DNA of 38,153 nt from Gemmatimonadota bacterium (GCA_020344015.1 CP070812.1:3054086-3092238); one strand, 5' to 3'. Positions 16,119 to 24,308 are shown, counted from the first letter of the stretch. Notes: generated from the letters alone by a model not told the origin. Numbers and translations are program-made.

Positions 16119-17246
16119 TTAGCCGCCCAGATAATCTTGAACGTTCTGCACGAGGCCTTCGATCGCCGCAAACAGGCAGGCTCCGTTGACCTGATTCATC
16201 AGGACGGCGATGCTCACGCCCGATTGGGGCAGATAGACCATCAATGACCTATAGCCCGGTGTTTCACCACCGTGCCCGTAGGCCTGATGTCCCGCGATGA
16301 CGAACGAACCGACTCCCAGACCGTAACCGCTATAGGCGGAACCAGGGATCGACAGGGGATGGAAGGTCAGCATGTCGTCGAGGCTCGCCTGACTGACGAC
16401 CTCCCCGCCGAAGAGCGCATCTGTCCAGCGCGCCAGGTCCCGGGAGGACGAGAACATGGCTCCGGCCGTCCATTCCATACTCATAAAGGCGGTCATCGGC
16501 ATCGATTCGATCACGTCATCCAGGATCTCGTCCCCATCGATGTCGTACCAACCATGGGCGACGGTCCCTCCGAGCTCCTCCTCGACGGCCATGAACGTCT
16601 CTCGCAGGCGAAGCGGCGTCAGAAAACGGCCCCGGAACTCCTCGGCGACCGTCGTACCTGTGGCTTCTTCGATGATCATTCCTAGCAGAATGTAGTTCGT
16701 GTTCGAATAGTCCCAGTCCGCCCCCGGACTGAAGGAGGGCTCGAGTACGAACCTCAGTGTCTGTTCAGGCGCCCACTCCCTGGCAGGATCAGCCATGATC
16801 GAGTCGAAAAAGGCCGGATGCTCGTAGTAGTCAAAGACACCACTGGTATGATCCAGGAGCTGGCGGATCGTGATCGTACTGTCGATGTTCGGATGGCTCG
16901 GAAGCCAGGAGTGAAGCGGATCATTCAGTGACAGTGTCCCCTCCTCTACGAGCTGCAGGACAGTCGCCGACGTGTACGTTTTGGTGATACTGGAGATCAG
17001 GAAGAGCATGCCTGGCGATATGGCCGTCTCACCATGCGAGATTCCGCTCGTCCCACTCCAGAGCTGTTCTCCCGGCACAAGTACAGAGGCCGATACTCCA
17101 ATTCCGTCATACTCCTCGAGTGCGGCATCGAGCACCGTCTGTAGAGCGACAGCGGGGAACGGATCCGCCGGATCGGACGGGGTGCTGCAGGATTGGACTC
17201 CAACAAGCCCGATCAGCGAACACGCCAACAGTCGGGATCGTTTCAC
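16119..17246 (-). CDS. Serine hydrolase lipoprotein, beta-lactamase class C fold
   Basis: A 375-aa protein. The lipobox is VQSC (Cys20) after KRSRLLACSLIGLVG. All three fold motifs are present: SITK at 86-89, YSN at 180-182, and HGGETPG near 330, so this is the most canonical of the three such proteins in the window. It is probably a D-Ala-D-Ala carboxypeptidase-like or esterase enzyme in the envelope. The start is GTG at 17246 with GAGGT six bases upstream. It converges on the gamma-glutamyltranspeptidase gene. Confidence 0.9.
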   Translation of the reverse strand: MKRSRLLACSLIGLVGVQSCSTPSDPADPFPAVALQTVLDAALEEYDGIGVSASVLVPGEQLWSGTSGISHGETAISPGMLFLISSITKTYTSATVLQLVEEGTLSLNDPLHSWLPSHPNIDSTITIRQLLDHTSGVFDYYEHPAFFDSIMADPAREWAPEQTLRFVLEPSFSPGADWDYSNTNYILLGMIIEEATGTTVAEEFRGRFLTPLRLRETFMAVEEELGGTVAHGWYDIDGDEILDDVIESMPMTAFMSMEWTAGAMFSSSRDLARWTDALFGGEVVSQASLDDMLTFHPLSIPGSAYSGYGLGVGSFVIAGHQAYGHGGETPGYRSLMVYLPQSGVSIAVLMNQVNGACLFAAIEGLVQNVQDYLGG

Positions 17247-17558
17247 TCTTGCACCTCAACCGAAGGCGCACATAGCGCTCAAGCGGTAATATCCTGACTT
17301 GACCGTAACTACGGATATTCAAGCGGATGGTTTCACCCTCACACGATTACGCCGGCGTGGCCATCGCCCAATCCTCAGCGGGCCCATCCAACGGGACACC
17401 TGCGATACACTCGGCCCGAAAACCGTCCCGCCCCTCACGCCCGTACAGGCCGAGACCTCCGGGTCGACACACAGCGGGCCGCTGATCCGTAGGGAGGGTC
17501 GGCACGGTGTGCATCCACCTACCGTACCCGTCCCACTTGAGGTACCTTTGGCCCTCAA
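17247..17558. other. Divergent intergenic region, hydrolase/kinase
   Basis: There are 312 bases without a gene. An imperfectly spaced inverted repeat, AATATCC (17288-17294) and GGATATT (17313-17319), is flanked on both sides by CAAGCGG. It may be a regulator site between the divergent promoters. Nothing else stands out. Confidence 0.35.
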
Positions 17559-19163
17559 ATGACGTCTATGAGCGAGATCCCAGAAACCCTACGGGCGGCC
17601 CTGCCGAAGCGATACGAGCTCAGCCGGATCGTGGGGCGAGGTGGCATGGCTACGGTCTACCTGGCCGACGACGTGCGCCACGACCGTCAGGTGGCAGTCA
17701 AGGTAATGCACCCAGAGCTTACCGCGTCCATCGCGGGCGGGCGGTTCCTGAACGAGATCGGCCTATCCGCCCAGTTGACGCATCCCCACGTGCTCACGCT
17801 CATCGACTCGGGCGACGCGGGTGGCTTTCTCTACTACGTGATGCCGTACGTGGGCGACTCGCTGCGAGCGCTCCTTGAGCGCAAGGGCAGCCTGGCCCCG
17901 GAGCAGGCGCTGGAGTTGGCCTGTGAGGTGGCGGACGCGTTGAGCTATTCCCACCGTCGCGGGATCGTGCATCGAGACATCAAGCCCGAGAACATCCTGC
18001 TGTCGGACGGCCATGCCGTCGTCGCCGATTTCGGCGTAGCCAGGGCGATTTCCACCGCCGGCGGCGACAAGATCACGCGCACCGGCTACCCCGTTGGCAC
18101 GCTCGGGTACATGAGCCCCGAGCAGGCGGCGGGACGCTCGGACCTGAACGAGGCAACCGACATCTACAGCCTCGCCTGCGTTGCCTTCGAGATGCTGATC
18201 GGCGAGCCGCCGGGCATGTGGGTCACCGACGAGGCGGGCCGTATGGCGCGCTTCATCGATGCCCCGCCTAAGCAGCGCCTCAAGTTGGATGGGCTGCCGG
18301 GCTCTTTGGAGAGCACCCTGGTGCACGCCATGCGCCTTCGTCCCGACGAGCGCTTCTTGACGGCGGGCGAATTCGCCGAGGCGCTCAAAGCGGCGCTGGG
18401 CACGCCCAAGCTGTACGACGAGGACGAGGCTCAACGCATAGTGCAGCGGGCGGCCGATCTGGAAGCGAAGCAGGACAGGCACCAAGACGCTGCGATGTCG
18501 CTGGGCGGCGTCGAGCGGATGGCCGCCGAGATCGGGATCGCGCCGGAGCTGGTACGGGAGGCCGCCCGCCCGGCCCCGAGAGTCGCGCCGCCCCCCGCCG
18601 ATCCGCCGGGCGGACTCGAGAAGGGCGGCATATTCGGCTACACGGGCAGGGTGGAGCTCGAGCGCACCGTCGACGTGGAGGTGTCCGCCGAAACCTACGG
18701 GATCCTGTTGGAGGAGGTGCGCGACGGCATCAGCCAATCCGGGCAGATCAACGAGACTCTGAGTCAATTCCTATCTTGGGAGTCGAGGATCGGGCTCTTC
18801 AGGAAGAAGGGGCAGGTCAAGGTTCACGTCAGCCCACGACGGGGGAAGACTCGCATCAAGATCACGAAGTTCCCGAGCATCGGCCGCAAAATCCTGACCA
18901 CATCCCTGCTCACCACGGGTGCCATGACAGGCATGGCCATCTTTGTTTCTGGGGACGCCGGCGCGGCGGGCCTCGGGTTCCTGTTCGGCGTGGGAACGGT
19001 GGCTGGGGTGTACGGCATTACCCGCGCCTGGTTTCGGGCCCGTATGCGCCGAAAGGAGCGCGCCTTGACCCGGCTCATCGATCGTCTCGCCGGTATCGTT
19101 CGCGACTACGATGCGCCTGCTCTGCCCAGATCGCGTCCGTCACCGACTAGGCGAGAATCGTAA
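17559..19163 (+). CDS. Ser/Thr protein kinase with C-terminal membrane domain
   Basis: A 534-aa Hanks-type kinase. The glycine-rich loop is VGRGGMATVY (25-34), the ATP-binding lysine Lys48 (VAVKVM), the catalytic loop HRDIKPEN (138-145), DFG at 157-159 and GTLGYMSPEQ at 180-189. After the kinase fold (to about 290) comes a linker with Pro-rich segments, a domain containing ERTVDVEVSAETYGILLEEV (about 370-390), and two hydrophobic segments (about 446-462 and 471-490) ending in a basic tail. So the kinase is membrane-tethered at its C-terminus. No standard PASTA or TPR sensor is present. The start is ATG 17559 or 17568; neither has a clear ribosome-binding site. Confidence 0.9.
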   Translation: MTSMSEIPETLRAALPKRYELSRIVGRGGMATVYLADDVRHDRQVAVKVMHPELTASIAGGRFLNEIGLSAQLTHPHVLTLIDSGDAGGFLYYVMPYVGDSLRALLERKGSLAPEQALELACEVADALSYSHRRGIVHRDIKPENILLSDGHAVVADFGVARAISTAGGDKITRTGYPVGTLGYMSPEQAAGRSDLNEATDIYSLACVAFEMLIGEPPGMWVTDEAGRMARFIDAPPKQRLKLDGLPGSLESTLVHAMRLRPDERFLTAGEFAEALKAALGTPKLYDEDEAQRIVQRAADLEAKQDRHQDAAMSLGGVERMAAEIGIAPELVREAARPAPRVAPPPADPPGGLEKGGIFGYTGRVELERTVDVEVSAETYGILLEEVRDGISQSGQINETLSQFLSWESRIGLFRKKGQVKVHVSPRRGKTRIKITKFPSIGRKILTTSLLTTGAMTGMAIFVSGDAGAAGLGFLFGVGTVAGVYGITRAWFRARMRRKERALTRLIDRLAGIVRDYDAPALPRSRPSPTRRES

Positions 19164-19183
19164 CGCCGGCTAGTCCGCCCCCC

Positions 19184-20020
19184 TCAGCGGCGCTTCGCCA
19201 CGACGAAACTCTGCCCGCGTGCCGTCGGGCATATGACATCGGCGCTCGTTCCTTCCGCCGCCACTTCAGCCGCGAAGTCCTCACACATCTCACTATCGCG
19301 GAAGTGCATCGCGAACAACTGCGGCACTTCAAACTCGCGAGCGAGGTGAACGGCCCGCCCCAGGTGAGGCCACTCGTGGCCCGGAAGCCCGGACACAAAC
19401 GCCACGTCGATTCCGTCGCTGACCGTCTTCAGGTAGGCATAATCAGCGACGTAGTCAGCCATGTAGTCGCCGTTGTGATAAACCGTCCAGTCACCGAAAC
19501 AGACGAGATATGCCACCTCGGGAATGTCGTTGTGGTCCGAATCGATCGTATGAACCTGTAGGTCGACCAGGTCGGCTGTTGCCCGCAGTCCACTCATGGT
19601 GTGACAGTCGGCGTCGGCTCCGGTGAAACGCTCACAGTGCAACTCTGGCTCTTCCTCCCAGCCGATGACGTATGTGAGGTTCTCGATATCACCCTGCCAC
19701 TCGAAGATCACCGGATCGTAATGGTCACCGTGGGCGTGCGTCACGAAGACGTAAACGTCGAGATCGCTGATCTCCTTGGGATCGATGAACCCATTCTCGA
19801 GAACCCGCGGAGTCTTGTCAGTGACGCCCTCCATACCATCCGATTCCTGGTAGTCGAAGATCAGCAGCGCGTCGTCGAGGCGAACCGCCCAGCCGGCATG
19901 GCGCAGGTACCATACGGTCGCCTGGTCGTCGCCTTGACCGGGAACTGACTGCGCGCTCGCGGCCGTCGACAACAACCCGGCGCTCATAACGCAGGTCAGA
20001 ACCTTTCGCATGTGTCTCAT
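19184..20020 (-). CDS. Secreted MBL-fold metallo-hydrolase
   Basis: A 278-aa protein from ATG 20020, preceded by AAGGTGGAG. Signal peptide RKVLTCVMSAGLLSTAASAQ is followed by a mature metallo-beta-lactamase-fold domain with THAHGDHYD (His95, His97, Asp99, His100) and a later HNGDYMADYV acidic ligand region. A terminal His may be in AMHFRD. Substrate unknown; secreted members often act on small esters or phosphodiesters. The open frame continues upstream, but that stretch overlaps a gene relic in another frame. It converges on the kinase gene. One base separates its start from the relic's stop. Confidence 0.85.
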   Translation of the reverse strand: MRHMRKVLTCVMSAGLLSTAASAQSVPGQGDDQATVWYLRHAGWAVRLDDALLIFDYQESDGMEGVTDKTPRVLENGFIDPKEISDLDVYVFVTHAHGDHYDPVIFEWQGDIENLTYVIGWEEEPELHCERFTGADADCHTMSGLRATADLVDLQVHTIDSDHNDIPEVAYLVCFGDWTVYHNGDYMADYVADYAYLKTVSDGIDVAFVSGLPGHEWPHLGRAVHLAREFEVPQLFAMHFRDSEMCEDFAAEVAAEGTSADVICPTARGQSFVVAKRR

Positions 20021-20021
20021 A

Positions 20022-20210
20022 CTACTCCACCTTAGTCGCTTCGAACCGATCTTCCGCCAGGGGGGCCGCTCTCTTTCTGCCGTGGATGTGATCGCCGATG
20101 CGCCGGACACGGGCCATCTCCTCCCCGCCGAGGGGCCCGGCGTCCAGGGGCTTGAGGTTGTCCTCCATCTGCGCCGCCGTGGAGGGGACCTGCACCAGTA
20201 GTTGCGGATA
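20022..20210 (-). pseudogene. Relic of an aldo/keto reductase C-terminus
   Basis: On the minus strand an open stretch reads LLVQVPSTAAQMEDNLKPLD, then AGPLGGEEMARVRRIGDHIHG, and stops at TAG 20022-20024. The pattern (P-S/T, then a helix with ..NL..LDAGPL..EE..R...IGD) is what I know from the last helices of aldo/keto reductases. Nothing of the barrel lies upstream; the lipoprotein gene occupies that place in another frame. I read it as a leftover 3' end after deletion or recombination. A short real peptide gene is possible but less likely. Confidence 0.45.
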
Positions 20211-20212
20211 CG

Positions 20213-20683
20213 CTACCTGACATACGGTTCGAGAGCCCGGCTAATGGTTTCGAGATGGGTTTTGAACATCTCCGTCGCGGCTATCTCCTCCCATCCGGAG
20301 TCGGGCGTGCGCTTGAACCGGTTCTGCCCCTCGAACTGGACGCTGTACAGCCTGGTATCAAGCCTCCTCATGCGGTAAGTGGCCCTGACGATGATGCGGG
20401 TCTCTGCCACCTGGAAGCCCTGCTCGGCCTCGTCAGGGAATGGGGTCCGCGACTCCCAGTCGGTTTCGAAGTAGAGGCTCTGTGGCTGCTCCTGGCGACG
20501 GAGTACGCGATAGCCGTACCGGCTGAGTATGCCGGGCACATGCGTGAGCACGCCCCCGCGAGTCAGGCCCGTCACTTCTGGCCCGAGGGTTCTTCCCCCT
20601 TCGCCACCGCCACCGGTGGAAGCGCAGCCGGCCGCTTGGACACCGAGGAGGACCACTGCCATCAGACGCGCAACGTACCTCAT
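20213..20683 (-). CDS. Hypothetical lipoprotein
   Basis: A 156-aa protein from ATG 20683, with AAGGAGA upstream. The signal MRYVARLMAVVLLGVQAAGC ends in a lipobox (Cys20), followed by a Gly/Ser-rich linker. The mature domain is small and beta-rich (LYFETDWESRTPF, ETRIIVRATYRMRR, YSVQFEGQNRF), with no enzyme motif I recognise. It could be a small outer-membrane-associated lipoprotein. The frame extends further upstream without a signal and is not used. The stop codon lies next to the aldo/keto reductase relic. Confidence 0.7.
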   Translation of the reverse strand: MRYVARLMAVVLLGVQAAGCASTGGGGEGGRTLGPEVTGLTRGGVLTHVPGILSRYGYRVLRRQEQPQSLYFETDWESRTPFPDEAEQGFQVAETRIIVRATYRMRRLDTRLYSVQFEGQNRFKRTPDSGWEEIAATEMFKTHLETISRALEPYVR

Positions 20684-20905
20684 AATCAGAGTTCTCCTTG
20701 GACTGGGATGCAAAACGAGTGCTGGAATGCGCTCGCCCGGCTCAAGCCGGATCCCGCGCGGCCCAGCTCGGCGGGCGGCCAACGATGCGAGTTACCACCA
20801 CGGCTGAAGTCTCCCGAACTGGCCGGATAGACTTCAGGGCCTCCGCAACCTCGTCCCGGTTACACTCACTATGCGGCCAGCAACCGAGGAACCGCAAGAG
20901 CAGGA

Positions 20906-20923
20906 CTCCTGAACCCCATTCAG
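20906..20923 (+). repeat. 18-nt copy of tRNA-Pro(GGG) anticodon arm
   Basis: CTCCTGAACCCCATTCAG is identical to 36730-36747 inside the intact tRNA-Pro and to 29552-29569 in its fragment. The flanks do not match. It may be an integration core left by an element whose crossover point was the anticodon loop. Confidence 0.5.
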
Positions 20924-21049
20924 TTCCGGCGATTCCGCCTGAGTTAGGGTCTGGTGCTCCTATGTCACGTAAGTCGTGGCAGACGAACAAGTTAAGTGCC
21001 AAGTCACTGCCTTTGACTGTTCCTCATGTGGCCTTTGTTCGCCTAAGTT

Positions 21050-21080
21050 GGCACACAGCAGGCACACAGCAGGCACACAG
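21050..21080 (+). repeat. 11-bp tandem repeat, 2.8 units
   Basis: GGCACACAGCA is repeated at 21050, 21061 and partly 21072. One frame reads KLAHSRHTAGTQ, resembling the integrase tails inferred at 29430 and 36608. Too short and spacer-free for CRISPR. Confidence 0.7.
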
Positions 21081-21287
21081 GAAAGCAGGACCGCAAGGTC
21101 ACGCATAGCTCCGCGACGGGCCTCCCCGTCCCCAATGATGCCCCTACACCTCGGCGCCCAGCAACTGCATGGCTCCTGATCCTCGCAGGTGGCTCAATCC
21201 AGCTAATCGGCTGTATCTTGGGTTCAAGTTCGAGATTGTGCGGTACGTAGGCCGGGCGTCGAACGGACACGGAACCCGCTGGCTGCA

Positions 21288-21902
21288 ATGGAGACTAGCT
21301 CGAAGTCTGACACCCCGTCCATTAGCCAAGTCAACAAGTCTGGATTCCCGTTCCAACTTGCCGTGGAGCACACGGTGCGCGTCTCCGAGAATCAGCACAA
21401 GTGGTACTTGCGCGCGACGGAGTTTCCGTGGGAGAAAGGTTTCGTCGATCTCTTACTCACGCGGGGACCGGTCACTCTCGTCGCAGAATGCAAGCGAGCT
21501 CTTGACGAGCAATGGATCTTTCTCGTTCCCGAAGATGCTGATACGAAGGAGAAACGTGCCCGTCTGGAGTGGTGGAATGGGCGGGCGCCAGATCTGCCAC
21601 TGATGGAATCCACAATCTTCACCGACAGAGTTTTCTGCGATGACTTTCAGGTCTTGCCGCCGTCCTCAGAATCCGAATACTGCGTCGTTCCAAAGGGCAA
21701 GAGCGCCGTCACCAGCCTGGAGACTGTCTGTCACGACTTGCTCGCCGCAGTACACTATATTGCTGACCTCCCAGATGTCGAACACACAAGTGATTTCGAA
21801 GTTCTAGTTCCTCTCGTCGTCACCAATGCCGAACTCACGACATGCAAGTTCAAGCGATGGTCCTATCATGCAGTTCCTTCTCATCAAATGGGGCTACGAT
21901 GA
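21288..21902 (+). CDS. PD-(D/E)XK-like nuclease, C-terminus probably lost
   Basis: A 204-aa open frame. The core FVDLLLTRGPVTLVAECKR gives Asp54 and Glu67-Cys-Lys69, the spacing of a PD-(D/E)XK active site; the preceding SGFPFQLAVEHTV and following QWIFLVPE fit restriction-like nucleases of genomic islands. Towards the end, LVVTNAELTTCKF is well ordered, then the frame runs into KRWSYHAVPSHQ and stops inside the converging zinc-motif gene. I infer truncation by recombination near 21850. Lower GC and different codon use from the neighbours also point to transfer. The start ATG 21288 lacks a clear ribosome-binding site. Confidence 0.55.
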   Translation: METSSKSDTPSISQVNKSGFPFQLAVEHTVRVSENQHKWYLRATEFPWEKGFVDLLLTRGPVTLVAECKRALDEQWIFLVPEDADTKEKRARLEWWNGRAPDLPLMESTIFTDRVFCDDFQVLPPSSESEYCVVPKGKSAVTSLETVCHDLLAAVHYIADLPDVEHTSDFEVLVPLVVTNAELTTCKFKRWSYHAVPSHQMGLR

Positions 21903-22109
21903 ACGCCGATCACCCTTTTCGCGAATGAGTTGTTCGCTACAATCCACACAATACTTGTGGTAGTTGCGTCGGCGTCTTGCATGTGCTTCCACACTGCACT
22001 TCTTCACGGGGATGTTCTTATTCACTACCTCGCCACACATCGAACAAAAGCGCACGGGTACGTTTGCTCGTCCGTGATTCCAGTTGCGACAACTAATTTG
22101 GGCTATCAT
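21894..22109 (-). CDS. Small zinc-binding protein, function unknown
   Basis: A 71-aa protein from ATG 22109, with GGAAGG nine bases upstream. The Cys pattern is FCSMCGEVV ... KKCSVEAHARRRR ... YCVDCSEQLI: CxxC, a middle Cys/His, and a final CxxC, so one or two zinc sites. I have seen similar small proteins in accessory regions but cannot name a function. It overlaps the end of the upstream minus gene by 17 bases, so the two are probably co-transcribed, and its 3' end overlaps the truncated nuclease frame by nine bases. Confidence 0.5.
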   Translation of the reverse strand: MIAQISCRNWNHGRANVPVRFCSMCGEVVNKNIPVKKCSVEAHARRRRNYHKYCVDCSEQLIREKGDRRSS

Positions 22110-22362
22110 CCTCAGCGCCCTTCCTTTCACGGCGCGGATCGGCGTAGTGGAACTCTGAGGGGAGTCTCGGATTGATGATCAACTTGCGGTGGCCAGTGTA
22201 TACTTCTGTGGGCTTCTCGGCGGCGAGGTGCACGTCGACGCGCGGAGGGAACATGCACGGGTAGTAGGTGGTCACCTGCCATTTCTCCTCACCGCCGAAA
22301 TCCAGACACCCGAGTTCACACGTGGAAGACGGTGGCCTATGGTGCTTGCAGGCGGCTTCCAT
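22093..22362 (-). CDS. Hypothetical small protein, co-transcribed with zinc protein
   Basis: An 89-aa frame from ATG 22362 (a TTG at 22386 is also possible). The N-terminus has CKHHRPPSSTCELGCLDFGG, a Cys/His-rich start that may bind metal. The rest (WQVTTYYPCMFPPRVDVHLA, KLIINPRLPSEFHY) looks protein-like but matches nothing I know. The 17-base overlap with the next minus-strand gene supports a two-gene unit. Coding status is moderately supported. Confidence 0.4.
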   Translation of the reverse strand: MEAACKHHRPPSSTCELGCLDFGGEEKWQVTTYYPCMFPPRVDVHLAAEKPTEVYTGHRKLIINPRLPSEFHYADPRRERKGAEDDSPN

Positions 22363-22507
22363 TCGCACTGTGCCGAATAGGTCCAACTTAGCACAGCAAG
22401 GCCTAAGTTCAAGCTGCGCCCCAAGACGGCTAGGGAAAATTCCACGCCCTTGGGACCCCGGCTCGGGCTACCGGTGCAGGGAGGACTCCGCTGACGCGCC
22501 CCGCGGC

Positions 22508-22735
22508 CTGCTCGACGACGACCATCGAGTCCAACGAATTGGCAAGCGGCTTTGGGACTTCAACGCCACTGATTGTGGCCTGTTCGTCTTTACGCCGCTG
22601 ATTTTCGAGTACTTGAAACGGTCCTTCAGGACAGGTGATCATTCCCTGACGGGTGCCTTGAGATTACTCAACGGGGAACGGCTCCTCGTCGTGCCCCTGA
22701 CGCGCGGGTTCTGGCACGACGTGGACACGCTTTGA
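22508..22735 (+). pseudogene. Relic of a sugar-phosphate nucleotidyltransferase C-terminus
   Basis: The frame reads LLDDDHRVQRIGKRLWDFNA, TDCGLFVFTPLIFEYLKRSF, then GALRLLNG and GFWHDVDTL before TGA. IGKxL, DCGLFxxTPxIFExL and GxWxDVDT are the order and spacing I know from the second half of NTP-transferase domains. The catalytic N-terminal half is missing and the sequence upstream in this frame is not protein-like. It is a 3' remnant, probably cut by the insertion that brought the nuclease/zinc genes. Confidence 0.5.
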
Positions 22736-23270
22736 GGTACCGAGAGATCAGCCCGTCAGTTGGACTGCCGAGACTTCGGGCCAGCTTCAACCGGGCGCTG
22801 CCTAGATCCGCCGCACAGCACGAGTAGCACAGCGGTGAATCGGACCGGTGAGTCGAAAGGATCCCGTGCCCCAGCCCTCGCACTGGCCGTAACTAGCCAG
22901 ACGGAAATCCGGTGTACAGCATGTACTTCCAGATGAAGGAGACATCGAGCCGCCCCGCGGCACCGGCATAGCCGACGTATGGCACGAGAGGTACGCTCAG
23001 AAGGACTGCGGCACGGACGCACGGAGTTGGTGCCCACGTGGCAAGCGGATCAGTGCGGCAGGAACTGCTGAGCCCTCGGACACGCCGGTGGGCGATGTCC
23101 ATACCCACGAATGGGCACAGCAACGTGGTCGCGGCCGTCGATCTACTGCGGCGCGTGGGGCGTACTCCGTCGAGGTTCCCGGTTCGCGCCGCGCCCTTAG
23201 CCAACCTATCTTTAGGGCCAGGCCTGAGATAAAGAGTTCACCGTCTTCCAGCCGACGATAACGTGGAAAG
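22736..23270. other. Gene-free stretch, possible hydrophobic relic
   Basis: There are 535 bases with no supported gene. On the minus strand a frame ending at 22893 contains LLSVPLVPYVGYAGAAGRLD then VSFIWKYMLYTGF, which looks like the end of a membrane or barrel protein, but its upstream part is not protein-like. I do not assign it. Confidence 0.3.
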
Positions 23271-23753
23271 ATGCTGTACTCCGTACCGCTGGCGTTCTTG
23301 GGCTACGGCGTCAATCCGCTTGCTGTTCGTCGGCGTCAGGAGGTCACGCTGAAGAAGTCGACCGGCTACGATCCCGATGACCGTCTTGCGGCGGCGCTGA
23401 TTGCCCACGCGATCAAGACCGCGCGAAAGATCGAACGGCCGAACAACCACGAGATACGCGTGCGCGCGCTGAGAGCCATCGCGTGGCTCGCGCGAACGGA
23501 GGCCGCAGACCCGTGGTTTGACATGGCAGGCTTCGAATACAAGGCCGCAGTGGAGCGTCTCCCCCTGGACCGTTGGATCGCGCGTGGGCGCGAGCTGTTG
23601 GCGAGCGACCCTCACCTGAGGGAAGCCGTGACTCGAGCGCCCGACGCCGGACGTAGGAGAGGTTGCAAACACGGCAGAGCGGAAACTACGACTCTCTCGA
23701 GAAACGGGACAAAAGCACCGCCGCGGTCGGTTTCGGCCTCGGCGGGACGTTGA
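23271..23753 (+). CDS. Hypothetical protein
   Basis: A 160-aa frame. Residues about 25-115 look real: TGYDPDDRLAAALIAHAIKT, RALRAIAWLARTEAADPWFD, LDRWIARGRELLASDP, an alpha-helical pattern. The first 24 and the last 45 residues (Arg/Ser/Thr-rich) look less natural, so the true boundaries may be narrower or the frame damaged. An AGGAGG at about 23337 sits inside the frame without a standard start after it. No family recognised. Confidence 0.35.
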   Translation: MLYSVPLAFLGYGVNPLAVRRRQEVTLKKSTGYDPDDRLAAALIAHAIKTARKIERPNNHEIRVRALRAIAWLARTEAADPWFDMAGFEYKAAVERLPLDRWIARGRELLASDPHLREAVTRAPDAGRRRGCKHGRAETTTLSRNGTKAPPRSVSASAGR

Positions 23754-23776
23754 CGAGGCGGAGACGCTAGTACCCG

Positions 23777-24052
23777 ATGAAGGAACGCGCCGAGGAGATC
23801 CTCCACGAATTGTTCGCCGAGGGAGCCGCAGACCGCCCGGGCGATCTAACCGCCCACGTGTACTCTAGAAGTCACGTCGACGAAATAGTCGTCTGGCTTG
23901 AGGGGGGCGAGGAGTTGGGCGAGGACGCACTGTGGCAGGCCTTCGCGAGGGCGCGTGAGGCGCTGGAGGCGAGCGGATTTGAGTACGTCGAGTGGAAGTA
24001 CCGCTGGAAGCCACGGCAGGCGGGCGGCAAGTTCCGGCCAAAAAACGACTAA
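23777..24052 (+). CDS. Hypothetical small acidic protein
   Basis: A 91-aa protein from ATG 23777. It has an acidic helical N-terminus (KERAEEILHELFAEG), a beta-like segment (LTAHVYSRSHVDEIVVWLEG) and a basic C-terminus (YRWKPRQAGGKF). No recognised domain. It follows the preceding hypothetical gene by 23 bases on the same strand. No clear ribosome-binding site. Confidence 0.4.
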   Translation: MKERAEEILHELFAEGAADRPGDLTAHVYSRSHVDEIVVWLEGGEELGEDALWQAFARAREALEASGFEYVEWKYRWKPRQAGGKFRPKND

Positions 24053-24267
24053 CTGACCACCTCGCCGGCGTATCATTTTGCCTGCACTCCTGCCTGTAGC
24101 GGCTTGCACCGCGCATGAACCAGCAGCGCCCGACGGGCTCACGTATCCGGTACCGAAGCCAGGGGTTCCCGCCACCAGGGCCCCCAGAGGACTTCCACCT
24201 CCCAGTCACTTCCCGGTTCGCTTTCGCTCCCCGGTTACCCAGCGCCGTGCCCGCCGCACGTAAGCAA

Positions 24268-24287
24268 GAGGGGCCTCTCGGCCCCTC
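24268..24287. terminator. GC hairpin downstream of methyltransferase gene
   Basis: GAGGGGCC-TCTC-GGCCCCTC is a perfect 8-bp stem with a four-base loop. It lies 21 bases past the stop of the minus-strand methyltransferase; the bases beyond it on that strand are TTGCTTA, only moderately T-rich. Confidence 0.6.
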
Positions 24288-24308
24288 AAGGTGAAGTGCG
24301 ATCGCGTT

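Larger units (their letters stand above)
20684..21287. other. Gene-free junction region with attachment-site-like core
   Basis: There are 604 bases with no supported gene. It contains an 18-base copy of the tRNA-Pro anticodon arm (20906-20923) and an 11-bp tandem repeat (21050-21080). It marks the left border of the mosaic part of the window. The reading frame across the tandem repeat ends like the integrase tails seen at 29.4 and 36.6 kb. Confidence 0.5.

Noticed and set aside
8236..17246. Three beta-lactamase-fold proteins as antibiotic resistance genes
   Set aside because: Motifs and lipoprotein signals fit the broad esterase/peptidase group; nothing indicates beta-lactam hydrolysis.
17763..18767. 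A 334-codon open frame on the minus strand
   Set aside because: It is entirely antisense to the Ser/Thr kinase, whose motifs are complete; the frame is a product of GC-rich codon bias.
21050..21080. Possible CRISPR array
   Set aside because: Units are 11 bp with no spacers and fewer than three copies, and no cas gene is in the window.
24078..24263. A 61-codon plus frame resembling a small lipoprotein (VAAC)
   Set aside because: No ribosome-binding site, Pro/Arg-rich tail, and it lies next to a terminator hairpin; chance is more likely.
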